Part shown: piece after piece, positions 42,783-51,274 of the stretch
How positions within the stretch are numbered: position 1 is the first letter of the stretch
How the letters are laid out: each line of letters begins with the position of its first letter
Notes under the pieces: generated by a model
Seen by the model: only the letters and a program-made list of their open reading frames with translations
Database searches by the model: none
Told to the model about the DNA's origin: nothing
Assembly (NCBI GenBank): GCA_947476145.1
Contig: CANJPH010000006.1
Span: 1 to 64,000 of the forward strand
Direction of reading: 5' to 3'
Source of the DNA: Bacteroidota bacterium
Lineage (GTDB): Bacteria; Bacteroidota; Bacteroidia; Chitinophagales; Chitinophagaceae
DNA: 64,000 nt
Program-made: the position numbers and the translations under genes

Positions 42783-45059
42783 CTACTTACTCCAGTTTAC
42801 TTTCACTGTTTTTACTTCTTTGGAATTGGGGCCAACCATCATTTGAAATTCTCCAGCTTCCCAATCAAATTTTAAGTCACCATTATAGAATTTCAACAGC
42901 TCAGGTGTTATTTCAAAACTTACCTCTTTACTTTGTCCTGGCGCCAATTCGATTTTATCAAATCCTTTTAATTCTTGAATAGGTCTTGTGATACTTCCCA
43001 CTACATCTCGTATATATAACTGTACTACTTCTTTACCTGCAACCGCCCCTGTATTTTTAACATTTACTGATACGGTTAATTTTTGATTCCCTTTTAACGC
43101 ACTGGAGGATACTTTTATATCTCCATACTCAAACTTCGTATAGCTTAAACCATAACCAAAAGGATACAAGGGCTCATTGCTTACATCAATATAATTAGAT
43201 TGAAATTTAGAGAACCATTTGCCTGTTAATGGACGACCTGTATTTTTATGATTATAATAAATAGGGATTTGTCCTACGTTTTGAGGGAAGCTCATACTTA
43301 ATTTACCTGAAGGATTTACTTTTCCTAATAACGCATCGGCAATGGCATCACCTGCTTCTGATCCTGCAAACCATACATCTAAAATAGCTGGTACATTTTC
43401 GTTTTCCCAATTCAAGGTAATAGGACGACCATTAAATAGTACCAATACAACTGGCTTCCCAGTTGCCACCAATGCTTTTAATAAACGCTTTTGTACTTCT
43501 GGAATATCTATGCTTGATTTTGAAGCGCTCTCTCCACTACTCTCTGCGCCTTCTCCAATGGCAGCCACTATTATATCCGCATTCGCACTTACTGCTAATG
43601 CTTCTTTAATCATTTCATCTGGACTGCGATTGTCACGTACAATGTCTTTACCAAACATGGTTTGACGATTTTGCATCTCTACATCGTCTTCTAAATTGGA
43701 TCCTTTTGCATATACTACTTTACCATTCGTGCCCACTGCATCCGTTAACCCTTTTAATAAACTAACCGATTTTGAATTGTCTGCCCCCACACTCCAAGTA
43801 CCCGTCATATTTTCTTTCGCATCTGCTAATGGACCCACTAATGCAATGGTTTTGCCCGCAGCAATAGGTAATACATTATTGTTTTTTAACAAAACAAAAC
43901 TTTGTGATGCAATTTTTCTTGCTTCAGCTCTATTGGCAGTCGTAAAAACTTCGGTAGCCGATCTTTGCTCATTACAATATCTATAGGGATCCTCAAATAA
44001 ACCTAAATCGTATTTTGCTGATAAAATTCTTTCGCAAGCTTTATTTATTTGTGCTAAGGTAACTTTCCCTTCTTTCATTGATTTTTGTAAAGTATTTAAA
44101 AAACCTTCTCCCACCATATCCATATCAACACCTGCATTTAAGGAAAGTGCATTCACTGCTTGGAAATCACCAACGCCGTGATTGACCATTTCTGGGATAC
44201 CCGTATAATCAGAAACCACAAAACCATTAAATTTCCATTGCTTCCTTAATACATCGTCCACCAACCATTTATTTCCTGAAGCTGGAACGCCGTCAATTTC
44301 ATTAAATGAAACCATGATCGATCCAACACCTGCATCTACTGCTGCTTTATAGGGAGGGAAATATTCATTGTACATTCTAATACGGCTCATATCAGTTGTA
44401 TTGTAATCTCTTCCACCTTCGGCTGCACCATACAATGCATAATGTTTTACACATGAAATAATGGTATTAGGTGCGGATAAATCATCCCCCTGATACCCAT
44501 GCACCATTGCTTTTGCAATCGCTGAACTTAAAAATGCATCCTCTCCATTTCCCTCGGAAGTTCTACCCCAACGAGGATCTCTTGTTAAATCCACCATGGG
44601 AGAGAATGTCCATTGAATACCGTCGGCACTTGCTTCGCTAGCAGCTATGCGCGCCGTGCGTTCAATTAATGGCATGTCCCAAGTAGCAGACATTCCTAAT
44701 GGTATAGGGAAAATAGTTTTATACCCATGTATTACGTCCATACCAAATAATAAGGGGATATGTAATCTTGTACTGTTTACCGCATATTCTTGTAGTTCTT
44801 TAATTTTTGTTACAGAACGGATATTAAAAACACCTCCTACTTTCCCTTCTTTCACTTTTTGAGCAATATCCGAACTGCTTACTGCACCCGTTACAAAATC
44901 GCTGGATGCAGGTAAATTTAATTGACCCAATTTTTCTTCTAAGGTCATTTTTTTCATAAGGTCATTTACAAACTGATGCTTTTTTGCATCCTTACTTGTT
45001 TGACTAAATGCAACTGTACAAATGAATAGCGTTACTATTAATAAAAGATTCTTTTTCAT
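42783..45059 (-). CDS. bglX: Glycoside hydrolase family 3 beta-glucosidase (BglX-like)
   Basis: This 758-residue enzyme removes terminal beta-linked glucose from oligosaccharides. It has a signal peptide (MKKNLLLIVTLFICTVAFSQ), the GH3 barrel with FGMDVIHGYKTIFPIPLG, KHYALYGAAEGGRDYN and the nucleophile Asp284 in VVSDYTG. The second alpha/beta domain contains GAESSGESASKS, and the C-terminal fibronectin-like domain is present (KVSSSALKGNQKLTVSVNV). It is the last gene of the glycan locus, 54 bp after GH30, which would supply it with gluco-oligosaccharides. Confidence 0.93.
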   Translation of the reverse strand: MKKNLLLIVTLFICTVAFSQTSKDAKKHQFVNDLMKKMTLEEKLGQLNLPASSDFVTGAVSSSDIAQKVKEGKVGGVFNIRSVTKIKELQEYAVNSTRLHIPLLFGMDVIHGYKTIFPIPLGMSATWDMPLIERTARIAASEASADGIQWTFSPMVDLTRDPRWGRTSEGNGEDAFLSSAIAKAMVHGYQGDDLSAPNTIISCVKHYALYGAAEGGRDYNTTDMSRIRMYNEYFPPYKAAVDAGVGSIMVSFNEIDGVPASGNKWLVDDVLRKQWKFNGFVVSDYTGIPEMVNHGVGDFQAVNALSLNAGVDMDMVGEGFLNTLQKSMKEGKVTLAQINKACERILSAKYDLGLFEDPYRYCNEQRSATEVFTTANRAEARKIASQSFVLLKNNNVLPIAAGKTIALVGPLADAKENMTGTWSVGADNSKSVSLLKGLTDAVGTNGKVVYAKGSNLEDDVEMQNRQTMFGKDIVRDNRSPDEMIKEALAVSANADIIVAAIGEGAESSGESASKSSIDIPEVQKRLLKALVATGKPVVLVLFNGRPITLNWENENVPAILDVWFAGSEAGDAIADALLGKVNPSGKLSMSFPQNVGQIPIYYNHKNTGRPLTGKWFSKFQSNYIDVSNEPLYPFGYGLSYTKFEYGDIKVSSSALKGNQKLTVSVNVKNTGAVAGKEVVQLYIRDVVGSITRPIQELKGFDKIELAPGQSKEVSFEITPELLKFYNGDLKFDWEAGEFQMMVGPNSKEVKTVKVNWSK

Positions 45060-45113
45060 AGGTCCTTTTTTACGTTTAATTATGTTTATTATTTTGTTAT
45101 GCTTATATTTTAT

Positions 45114-46517
45114 TTACCAAATTATAGTTGAAGCAGATTGTGCTGGCATTTCAAAAATAATTTGTTTACTGTCTGCTTCTATTTTCACTTTCTGTTGCTT
45201 CCCGGTGTTCACTACTAAATTAGCTTTTTTGCCATTTGCAAGCATAAATCCCGTAGACTTAATATTTTCTGTATTGGAACTTGTAGCTACTCTTTGAGCG
45301 CCAACAGGTATGAATTTTGAGGCCTGTCCAATAATATAATAACTTACATTTCTTGAAACAGCATCCCCCTGAATAGTAAAAGCTCCTTTACATTCACTGC
45401 AACCACCTGGTGTATGTGGATTAAAGCTTGCATCTGCTGCTAAATTCCATTCAATCACTGCCGAAGACCAGTTATTAATGGTGCCGACCACTATATGCTC
45501 TAAATGCCACATTAAATCGCCTCCAAAATCACCTTTTGCTCCCGTCCACTGTTCTGTGAAAACAATTTTTTTATCAGGATGTGCATTATGCACTTCTGAT
45601 AATGCCAATTCGTTTCCTAGGTATAAATGAAACGCAGTACCTGCTGCATAGGATTTAGCAAGGGTATCATTTAAAATGGAAATAGGATAGTTAGGATGAT
45701 CCGCATTATGATCATATAAAATTACTTCCGTATTGATATTCGCCGCTTTAAATTGTGGTCCAATATAATTGGCTAAAAAATTAGCTTGCTCCGGTGCATC
45801 CATTAATAAACTTGGGTTGTTGCCCCCATGCTCTGGTTCATTTTGCAAAGTAACCGATGCAATAGGAATACCATGCTTTTGCATGGCTTGGATATACTTA
45901 ACAAAATAGTTAGCATAGCTTGCATAATATTGCTTTAACAAATGTCCTCCCATACTAAACCCATTGGTTTTCATCCAAGTGGGTGGCGACCAAGGGGAAG
46001 CCATAATTTTTAAAGAAGGATTGATTGCGAGTGCTTTTTTAAGTATTGGAATTAAATGAAGCGTATCCTCACTTAAACTAAATTTCAATAACAAAGAATC
46101 GGTCTCCCCTTTTGGCAAGTCATCATAACTAAAAACATGCGCATCTAAATCCGAAGCTCCAATACTTATGCGAATATAACAAACCGCTAAGTCGTCCTTT
46201 CCTTTTCCAAAAATTTCTTTAAGTAGTATTTGTTTTTTAGTTGATGGCAATTGATCTATAAGCGCTGCCGATCCACCCGTTAAAGCAAAACCAAAACCTT
46301 CCATTTTTTGGAATCCTTTACTTACATCCATCTGAATATTTACAATACTAGTATCTGTTGGCATTAAAGCAGTGGTAGCCAACTTTGTTTCCTTAAATTT
46401 TTGCAACCCATTTGCAGTAGTCGTATATTGAATGGCTTGTGCACAAAGCTTACCGCTGCTTATAACAAGCATCATGATAAAAAAACACTGAACAATTTTT
46501 AGTTTATAATTTTTCAT
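45114..46517 (-). CDS. Glycoside hydrolase family 30 (glucosylceramidase / beta-1,6-glucanase type)
   Basis: This 467-residue exported enzyme has a signal peptide ending in CAQA. The GH30 barrel shows KMEGFGFALTGGSAALIDQL, IMASPWSPPTWMKTNG, the acid/base Glu227 in LQNEPEH and the nucleophile Glu322 in VFTEQWTG. A C-terminal beta-domain with FIPVGAQRVAT follows. Bacterial GH30 enzymes of this look act on beta-1,6-glucan (subfamily 3) or on glucosylceramide-like substrates. The presence of a GH3 downstream and SusCD upstream favours a beta-1,6-glucan; this is inference. It overlaps the second GMC gene by 14 bp. Confidence 0.9.
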   Translation of the reverse strand: MKNYKLKIVQCFFIMMLVISSGKLCAQAIQYTTTANGLQKFKETKLATTALMPTDTSIVNIQMDVSKGFQKMEGFGFALTGGSAALIDQLPSTKKQILLKEIFGKGKDDLAVCYIRISIGASDLDAHVFSYDDLPKGETDSLLLKFSLSEDTLHLIPILKKALAINPSLKIMASPWSPPTWMKTNGFSMGGHLLKQYYASYANYFVKYIQAMQKHGIPIASVTLQNEPEHGGNNPSLLMDAPEQANFLANYIGPQFKAANINTEVILYDHNADHPNYPISILNDTLAKSYAAGTAFHLYLGNELALSEVHNAHPDKKIVFTEQWTGAKGDFGGDLMWHLEHIVVGTINNWSSAVIEWNLAADASFNPHTPGGCSECKGAFTIQGDAVSRNVSYYIIGQASKFIPVGAQRVATSSNTENIKSTGFMLANGKKANLVVNTGKQQKVKIEADSKQIIFEMPAQSASTIIW

Positions 46518-48231
46518 GATTTTCTTTTAAAATTTTTACTGCATAATCCACAGCCCTTGCTGTTAATGCCATATATAAAATAGAAGGGCTTTGATTTCCT
46601 GTACTAGTCATACATGCACCATCTGTTACGAAAACATTTTTACACAAATGCAGTTGATTGTACTCATTTAAAATGGATTCATTGGGATCTTTTCCCATAC
46701 GACACCCACCCATTTCATGAATATCCAATCCAGGTGCTTGATGATTGTCCACCGAGCCGATATCATAAATACCAGCCGCTTTAAACATATTCATCGTCTC
46801 TGTTAAAAAATCCTGTGTCAATAAATTATCATTTTCATCATACCCCACCGAAGTGATGAGTAATGGCAAACCATAAGGATCTTTTTGGTCTTTACTTAAT
46901 CGAACATGATTTTCTTTTTTAGGAATGGTCTCTCCTTGTAAATACGCATATACATGCCATTTACCTGGCTCCTGCATGGCTTCTTTAAATTCAGCACCAA
47001 TGGTTTCATTGGTGGTGGATTCATCTAGTCTTTGACGATACGCTCCCATAAATGTGGTATAGCCTCCTTTAAAATTGGTTTCTTGCTTTCCTAGATTTCT
47101 GTAATTGGCGATAATTGAATCGGTTGGGTTTCGACCATACACATAAGAATCCTCAAATCCATCAATCTTCCCCCAAACACTGGCCCTATAATTATGATGA
47201 CAAATATATTTCCCCAACAAGCCATTGTCATTGCCTAATCCGTTTGGGAAACGCTTTGAAGTAGAGTTCAGTAAAATTAAATTGGTATTTAAAGCAGAGG
47301 CATTCATAAAAATGATGTCTGCATAATATTCGTACACTTTTTTAGAATGTGCATCAATTACTTTTACGCCAATTGCTTTTTGTTTTGTTTCATCATAAAT
47401 TATAGAATGTACTACCGCATCGGTTAAAATAGATAAATTACCTGTTTTACCTGCCCATGGCAAAGTGGAAGAAACAGCACTAAAATAACCGCCAAAGGGA
47501 CAACCGCGCATACACAAGTTTCTTGCTTGACACTGCCCTCTTCCTTGCTCCAAATGTATCGGTTCGGGTTCGGTGATATGTGCCCAACGCGCATGTACTA
47601 AATGACGATTGTACTTTTTTGCAATTACTTCTTTTACATGTTCTTCTACAATGGTTAAATCAAAGGGCTTCATGAAATGTCCATCCGGCATGGCTTCAAT
47701 TCCATCTGCATTTCCACAAACGCCAATAAATTTTTCAACATGGGTATACCAATCGGCTACATCCTTATAACGAATAGGCCAATCTAACCCATAATTCATT
47801 TGCTGGGGAGCCGAAAACTCATAATCACTCCATCGTTGACAAGCTCGTCCCCATATAATGGACTTCCCTCCCACTTGATAACCTCTAATCCAATCAAATG
47901 GTTTCTCTTGTATATATGGCTGTGTCGCATCTTCAATAAAAAAATGAGCATTGTCTTCTCCAAAACCTGCAGACTTGGTAATCAACGGATTTTGCTTTTT
48001 AAAGGCTTCTGTAATAGGACCTCTATGTTTTAATTCCCATGCAGATAAATTTGCCGTGGGGTAATCTTTATTGTGTTCTACTTTACGTCCTCTTTCAATA
48101 ACAAGCGTTTGAATTCCTTTTTCACATAATTCTTTCGCAGCCCAACCCCCACTAATACCAGAGCCCACCACAATTGCTTTAAAGCTTTTTATTTTTATGG
48201 TCTCGTTGGTATAGTAATAATTTTCGGGCAT
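46504..48231 (-). CDS. GMC-family FAD oxidoreductase, second copy
   Basis: From the ATG at 48231 this protein has 575 residues; the frame is open further upstream but would cover the 3' end of the neighbouring copy. The FAD-binding dinucleotide fold is VGSGISGGWAAKELCEKG, and WIRGYQVGGKSIIWGR is the second flavin block. A cysteine cluster C-x5-C-x3-C occurs in CQARNLCMRGCPFGG, as in glucoside 3-dehydrogenase-type GMC enzymes, where such cysteines hold an iron-sulfur centre. GLDIHEMGGCRMG and TGNQSPSILYMALTARA close the protein. Its start shares one base with the stop of the first copy (TAATG). No signal peptide is visible. Confidence 0.88.
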   Translation of the reverse strand: MPENYYYTNETIKIKSFKAIVVGSGISGGWAAKELCEKGIQTLVIERGRKVEHNKDYPTANLSAWELKHRGPITEAFKKQNPLITKSAGFGEDNAHFFIEDATQPYIQEKPFDWIRGYQVGGKSIIWGRACQRWSDYEFSAPQQMNYGLDWPIRYKDVADWYTHVEKFIGVCGNADGIEAMPDGHFMKPFDLTIVEEHVKEVIAKKYNRHLVHARWAHITEPEPIHLEQGRGQCQARNLCMRGCPFGGYFSAVSSTLPWAGKTGNLSILTDAVVHSIIYDETKQKAIGVKVIDAHSKKVYEYYADIIFMNASALNTNLILLNSTSKRFPNGLGNDNGLLGKYICHHNYRASVWGKIDGFEDSYVYGRNPTDSIIANYRNLGKQETNFKGGYTTFMGAYRQRLDESTTNETIGAEFKEAMQEPGKWHVYAYLQGETIPKKENHVRLSKDQKDPYGLPLLITSVGYDENDNLLTQDFLTETMNMFKAAGIYDIGSVDNHQAPGLDIHEMGGCRMGKDPNESILNEYNQLHLCKNVFVTDGACMTSTGNQSPSILYMALTARAVDYAVKILKENHEKL

Positions 48232-49922
48232 TATAAATCTCCTTTTTTTAATGCGGCTACTGCATAATTTGCAGCCCTCGCTGTAATGGCCATAAAAGTT
48301 AAGGAAGGATTCTGTGTGCCTGTACTTACCATACATGCACCATCCGTTACAAATACATTTTTACAGGCATGCATTTGATTAAACTCATTTAATAAAGAGG
48401 TGTTAGGGTCCTTACCCATACGCACTCCACCTACTTCATGAATATCCAATCCAGGTGCTTGTTTGGAATCATGTGTCGTTATGTTTTTACATCCTGCTGC
48501 ATTTAACATTTCAGCGCCTTGTTCTAAAAAGTCTTTCACTATTTTTTCATCGTTCTCATCATAACCTATGGAAGTAATTAATTGAGGAATCCCCCATTCG
48601 TCTTTTTGATCCGTACTTAATCTTACATGATTAGTAGCTTTAGGAACCGTTTCTCCTTGCATCATCATGGAAACATACCATCCACCTGGTTCACTGATAG
48701 CATCCTTATAATCACCACCAATGCCATTGGTTCCTGCGCCTGATGCATTGCCTCTGCCTGCACCAAAAAAAGTCATGTAGCCTCTTAAGAAATCAGTTTC
48801 TTGTTTGTGTACGTTTCTAAAATTAGGCATCATGGGTTGTGTAGGACGGCGTCCATAATAATAGGAATCTAATGGGCCATCGATACTTGCCGATAAATTA
48901 CCACGGTAATTATGAAAGGCAATATATTTTCCTAACAACCCATTATCATTTCCTAAACCATTTGGGAAACGCTTAGAGGTAGAGTTCAATAAAATTAAAT
49001 TGGTATTTAAGGTAGCCGCGTTTACAAAAATAATTTTTGCATAATACTCCGTTGCTTTCTTGGTAATAGTATCAATCACTCGCACACCCGACGCTTTTTG
49101 TGTTGTCTCATCATAGATGATGGAATGCACTACTGCATTGGTTTGCAAGGTTAGGTTCCCAGTTTTTTGCGCCCAAGGAATGGTAGATGAATTTGAACTA
49201 AAATAGCCTCCAAAAGGACATCCTCTTTCACACATGCTTCTTGCCTGACATTGATTCCTTCCTTGCTCTATATGAATTGGTGCGGGTGTAGTTAAATGCG
49301 CACATCTTCCTTGTACCACATTACGATCGGTGAATTTTCCCATGATGCTTTTCTGCATTTGCTTTTCCACATCATTCATTTCCCATGCTGGTAAAAAATG
49401 ACCATCGGGTAAAGTGTCTAACTTATCATAGTTACCACTGATGCCCGCAAAAATTTCTACATGGGTATACCAAGGCGCTAACTCATCATAAGTAATAGGC
49501 CAATTGCCAAATCCATCACGAGCAGGTCCTTCAAAATCATACTTACTCCAACGTTGTGTTTGTCTTGCCCATAACAAGGATTTTCCACCCACTTGATACC
49601 CTCTAATCCAATCATAAGGCTTCTCTTGTATGTAGGGATGTTCATTGTCTTTTACAAAAAAATGCTCTGTGGTTTCATTATAAGCATAGCATTTGTCTAA
49701 AATGGGATTCTCCTTTGCCATAGTTAAAGTTGTTCCTTTTCGGTGTGGAAATTCCCAAGGCTGTTTAGTCGCCGTTGGATAATCTTTTAAATGTACTACG
49801 TCACGGCCTCTTTCAAGCACCAAGGTTTTGAGTCCTTTTTCGCACAACTCTTTGGCAGCCCATCCACCACTGATACCCGAGCCAATGACAATGGCGTCGT
49901 AACTGTTGTTTTTTGAAGACAT
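48231..49922 (-). CDS. GMC-family FAD oxidoreductase, first copy
   Basis: This 563-residue flavoenzyme is a close paralogue of the next gene. The FAD motif GSGISGG is at 14-20, WIRGYQVGGKSLLWAR at about 106-120, and the cysteine cluster is Cys225, Cys231 and Cys235 (CQARSMCERGCPFGG). The end carries GLDIHEVGGVRMG and TGTQNPSLTFMAITARA. GMC enzymes with this cluster oxidise the 3-hydroxyl of glucosides or related sugars and usually need a small Tat-exported partner subunit; no such gene is in the window. It follows the haloperoxidase-like gene by six bp and is coupled to its paralogue. Confidence 0.88.
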   Translation of the reverse strand: MSSKNNSYDAIVIGSGISGGWAAKELCEKGLKTLVLERGRDVVHLKDYPTATKQPWEFPHRKGTTLTMAKENPILDKCYAYNETTEHFFVKDNEHPYIQEKPYDWIRGYQVGGKSLLWARQTQRWSKYDFEGPARDGFGNWPITYDELAPWYTHVEIFAGISGNYDKLDTLPDGHFLPAWEMNDVEKQMQKSIMGKFTDRNVVQGRCAHLTTPAPIHIEQGRNQCQARSMCERGCPFGGYFSSNSSTIPWAQKTGNLTLQTNAVVHSIIYDETTQKASGVRVIDTITKKATEYYAKIIFVNAATLNTNLILLNSTSKRFPNGLGNDNGLLGKYIAFHNYRGNLSASIDGPLDSYYYGRRPTQPMMPNFRNVHKQETDFLRGYMTFFGAGRGNASGAGTNGIGGDYKDAISEPGGWYVSMMMQGETVPKATNHVRLSTDQKDEWGIPQLITSIGYDENDEKIVKDFLEQGAEMLNAAGCKNITTHDSKQAPGLDIHEVGGVRMGKDPNTSLLNEFNQMHACKNVFVTDGACMVSTGTQNPSLTFMAITARAANYAVAALKKGDL

Positions 49923-49928
49923 AATAAT

Positions 49929-51254
49929 CTATTTGTTTTCTAATACTTTTTTTACAACCAAGCCACCCACTTGTTTACCCATGGCAGCACCTGTGTTTAC
50001 ACTAATGGTATAATGAATGCCTCCATATACCCTACTCATAGAACATTCAGCAGCAGCAGCACTCAAAGAAGTGAATTTTCTTTTTAACCCAATGTATTTG
50101 TAATCACTAGAATCTTCAAAGGATAAATTATCTCTGTACAATTTAGTTAAAACTGTTGCAGCAGAAGCGGTGATAGTACTATGACCACTTGTATATTCAG
50201 GAAAGGGAGGGGTTTGTAAATACGGCATCCAGTCCTTGTCCATGATATCTTTTATAACGGTTACAGGGCGCACATAAGAACTTCGGTATTTTTCATCCCA
50301 ACAAGAAATAAATCCATCATATAAAGCAATGGATGTTAACGCAAATGTTTGAGCCGCTTTTACCGGACTTGCCTTTTCTTGTTTGATAATTTGTGAAGCA
50401 ATCCCCATCCAGTGTCCACCCGGCGTAATTTTTTTATTACCAAAAGCCATATGGCCTGAATGCTCTATTACAAATGGATTATCGTCCCAGTATTTAGCAA
50501 TTAACTTTTGCTCTTCTGTTAAATTCTTTTCAATATCATACACCTCTTTAACTAAATTATAAAAAGGAGTACCTGGCTTGGTATCATATTTAGGAGGGCG
50601 CACTGGTGCAAATTGTGAGGCAGAGTCCAATACCATGGGCTTCATGGTATTCCAACACCATTCTACCCCATCCATATAATCGGGAGGGGTTGGACGCCAT
50701 TGACCAGGCTCATTACTGCCTAAATATTTTTTCTTTCCTCTAGAAATAAAATACCCGTCGTCTTTAGCACGCTTTAAGACCACAGCTGCGATGGTATCTC
50801 CAAACGCAATGGAAGCATTATAAGTAGCTTCATCTAAATTGGCTTTATAATTATCGTAAATCGATTTTTCATAGTTCTTTAAAGAATCTACACTAAACAC
50901 TTTAACGTTTCTAGCCACTTTAAAAAATGCCTCCGAAGCCGCTAGTGTATAGTCGTATTTTTTACTAGGATCAGGTAAAGGCATTTTATCAAACCCGTTT
51001 AACTTATCGGAAATGGAAGGTGAACTATCCATATGTCTAATGGCCTCGTATGCTGCAATGGAAGAATACACGTAAATCCTACTTGCGACTGGCGGGGTAA
51101 ATACATCGTAAATGATGATTTGTGTAAGTTGATCCTCGTTGTTTATTAAAACATCCACCGGATCTAATTTTTTGATCTCCGGTTGATTACAGGCAAATAA
51201 AATTATGGACCCTAGTAAAAAAATACTAGCCAAACATCCAAATTGTTTTTTCAT
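49929..51254 (-). CDS. Vanadium-dependent haloperoxidase / PAP2-like lipoprotein
   Basis: This 441-residue protein has a lipoprotein signal (IILFAC, Cys22), so it is anchored to a membrane. All three vanadate- or phosphate-binding motifs of the haloperoxidase/PAP2 superfamily are present: Lys322 and Arg329-Pro330 in EKYRSSYVRP, Ser356-Gly357-His358 in TSGHST, and Arg408 with His414 in SRVYGGIHY. The acid/base His is therefore intact. Relatives either oxidise halides with peroxide or hydrolyse phosphate esters; which applies cannot be read. It lies between the FG-GAP protein and the GMC pair, with 20 and 6 bp gaps. Confidence 0.85.
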   Translation of the reverse strand: MKKQFGCLASIFLLGSIILFACNQPEIKKLDPVDVLINNEDQLTQIIIYDVFTPPVASRIYVYSSIAAYEAIRHMDSSPSISDKLNGFDKMPLPDPSKKYDYTLAASEAFFKVARNVKVFSVDSLKNYEKSIYDNYKANLDEATYNASIAFGDTIAAVVLKRAKDDGYFISRGKKKYLGSNEPGQWRPTPPDYMDGVEWCWNTMKPMVLDSASQFAPVRPPKYDTKPGTPFYNLVKEVYDIEKNLTEEQKLIAKYWDDNPFVIEHSGHMAFGNKKITPGGHWMGIASQIIKQEKASPVKAAQTFALTSIALYDGFISCWDEKYRSSYVRPVTVIKDIMDKDWMPYLQTPPFPEYTSGHSTITASAATVLTKLYRDNLSFEDSSDYKYIGLKRKFTSLSAAAAECSMSRVYGGIHYTISVNTGAAMGKQVGGLVVKKVLENK

Positions 51255-51274
51255 AACTCACACATTTTAAATTA

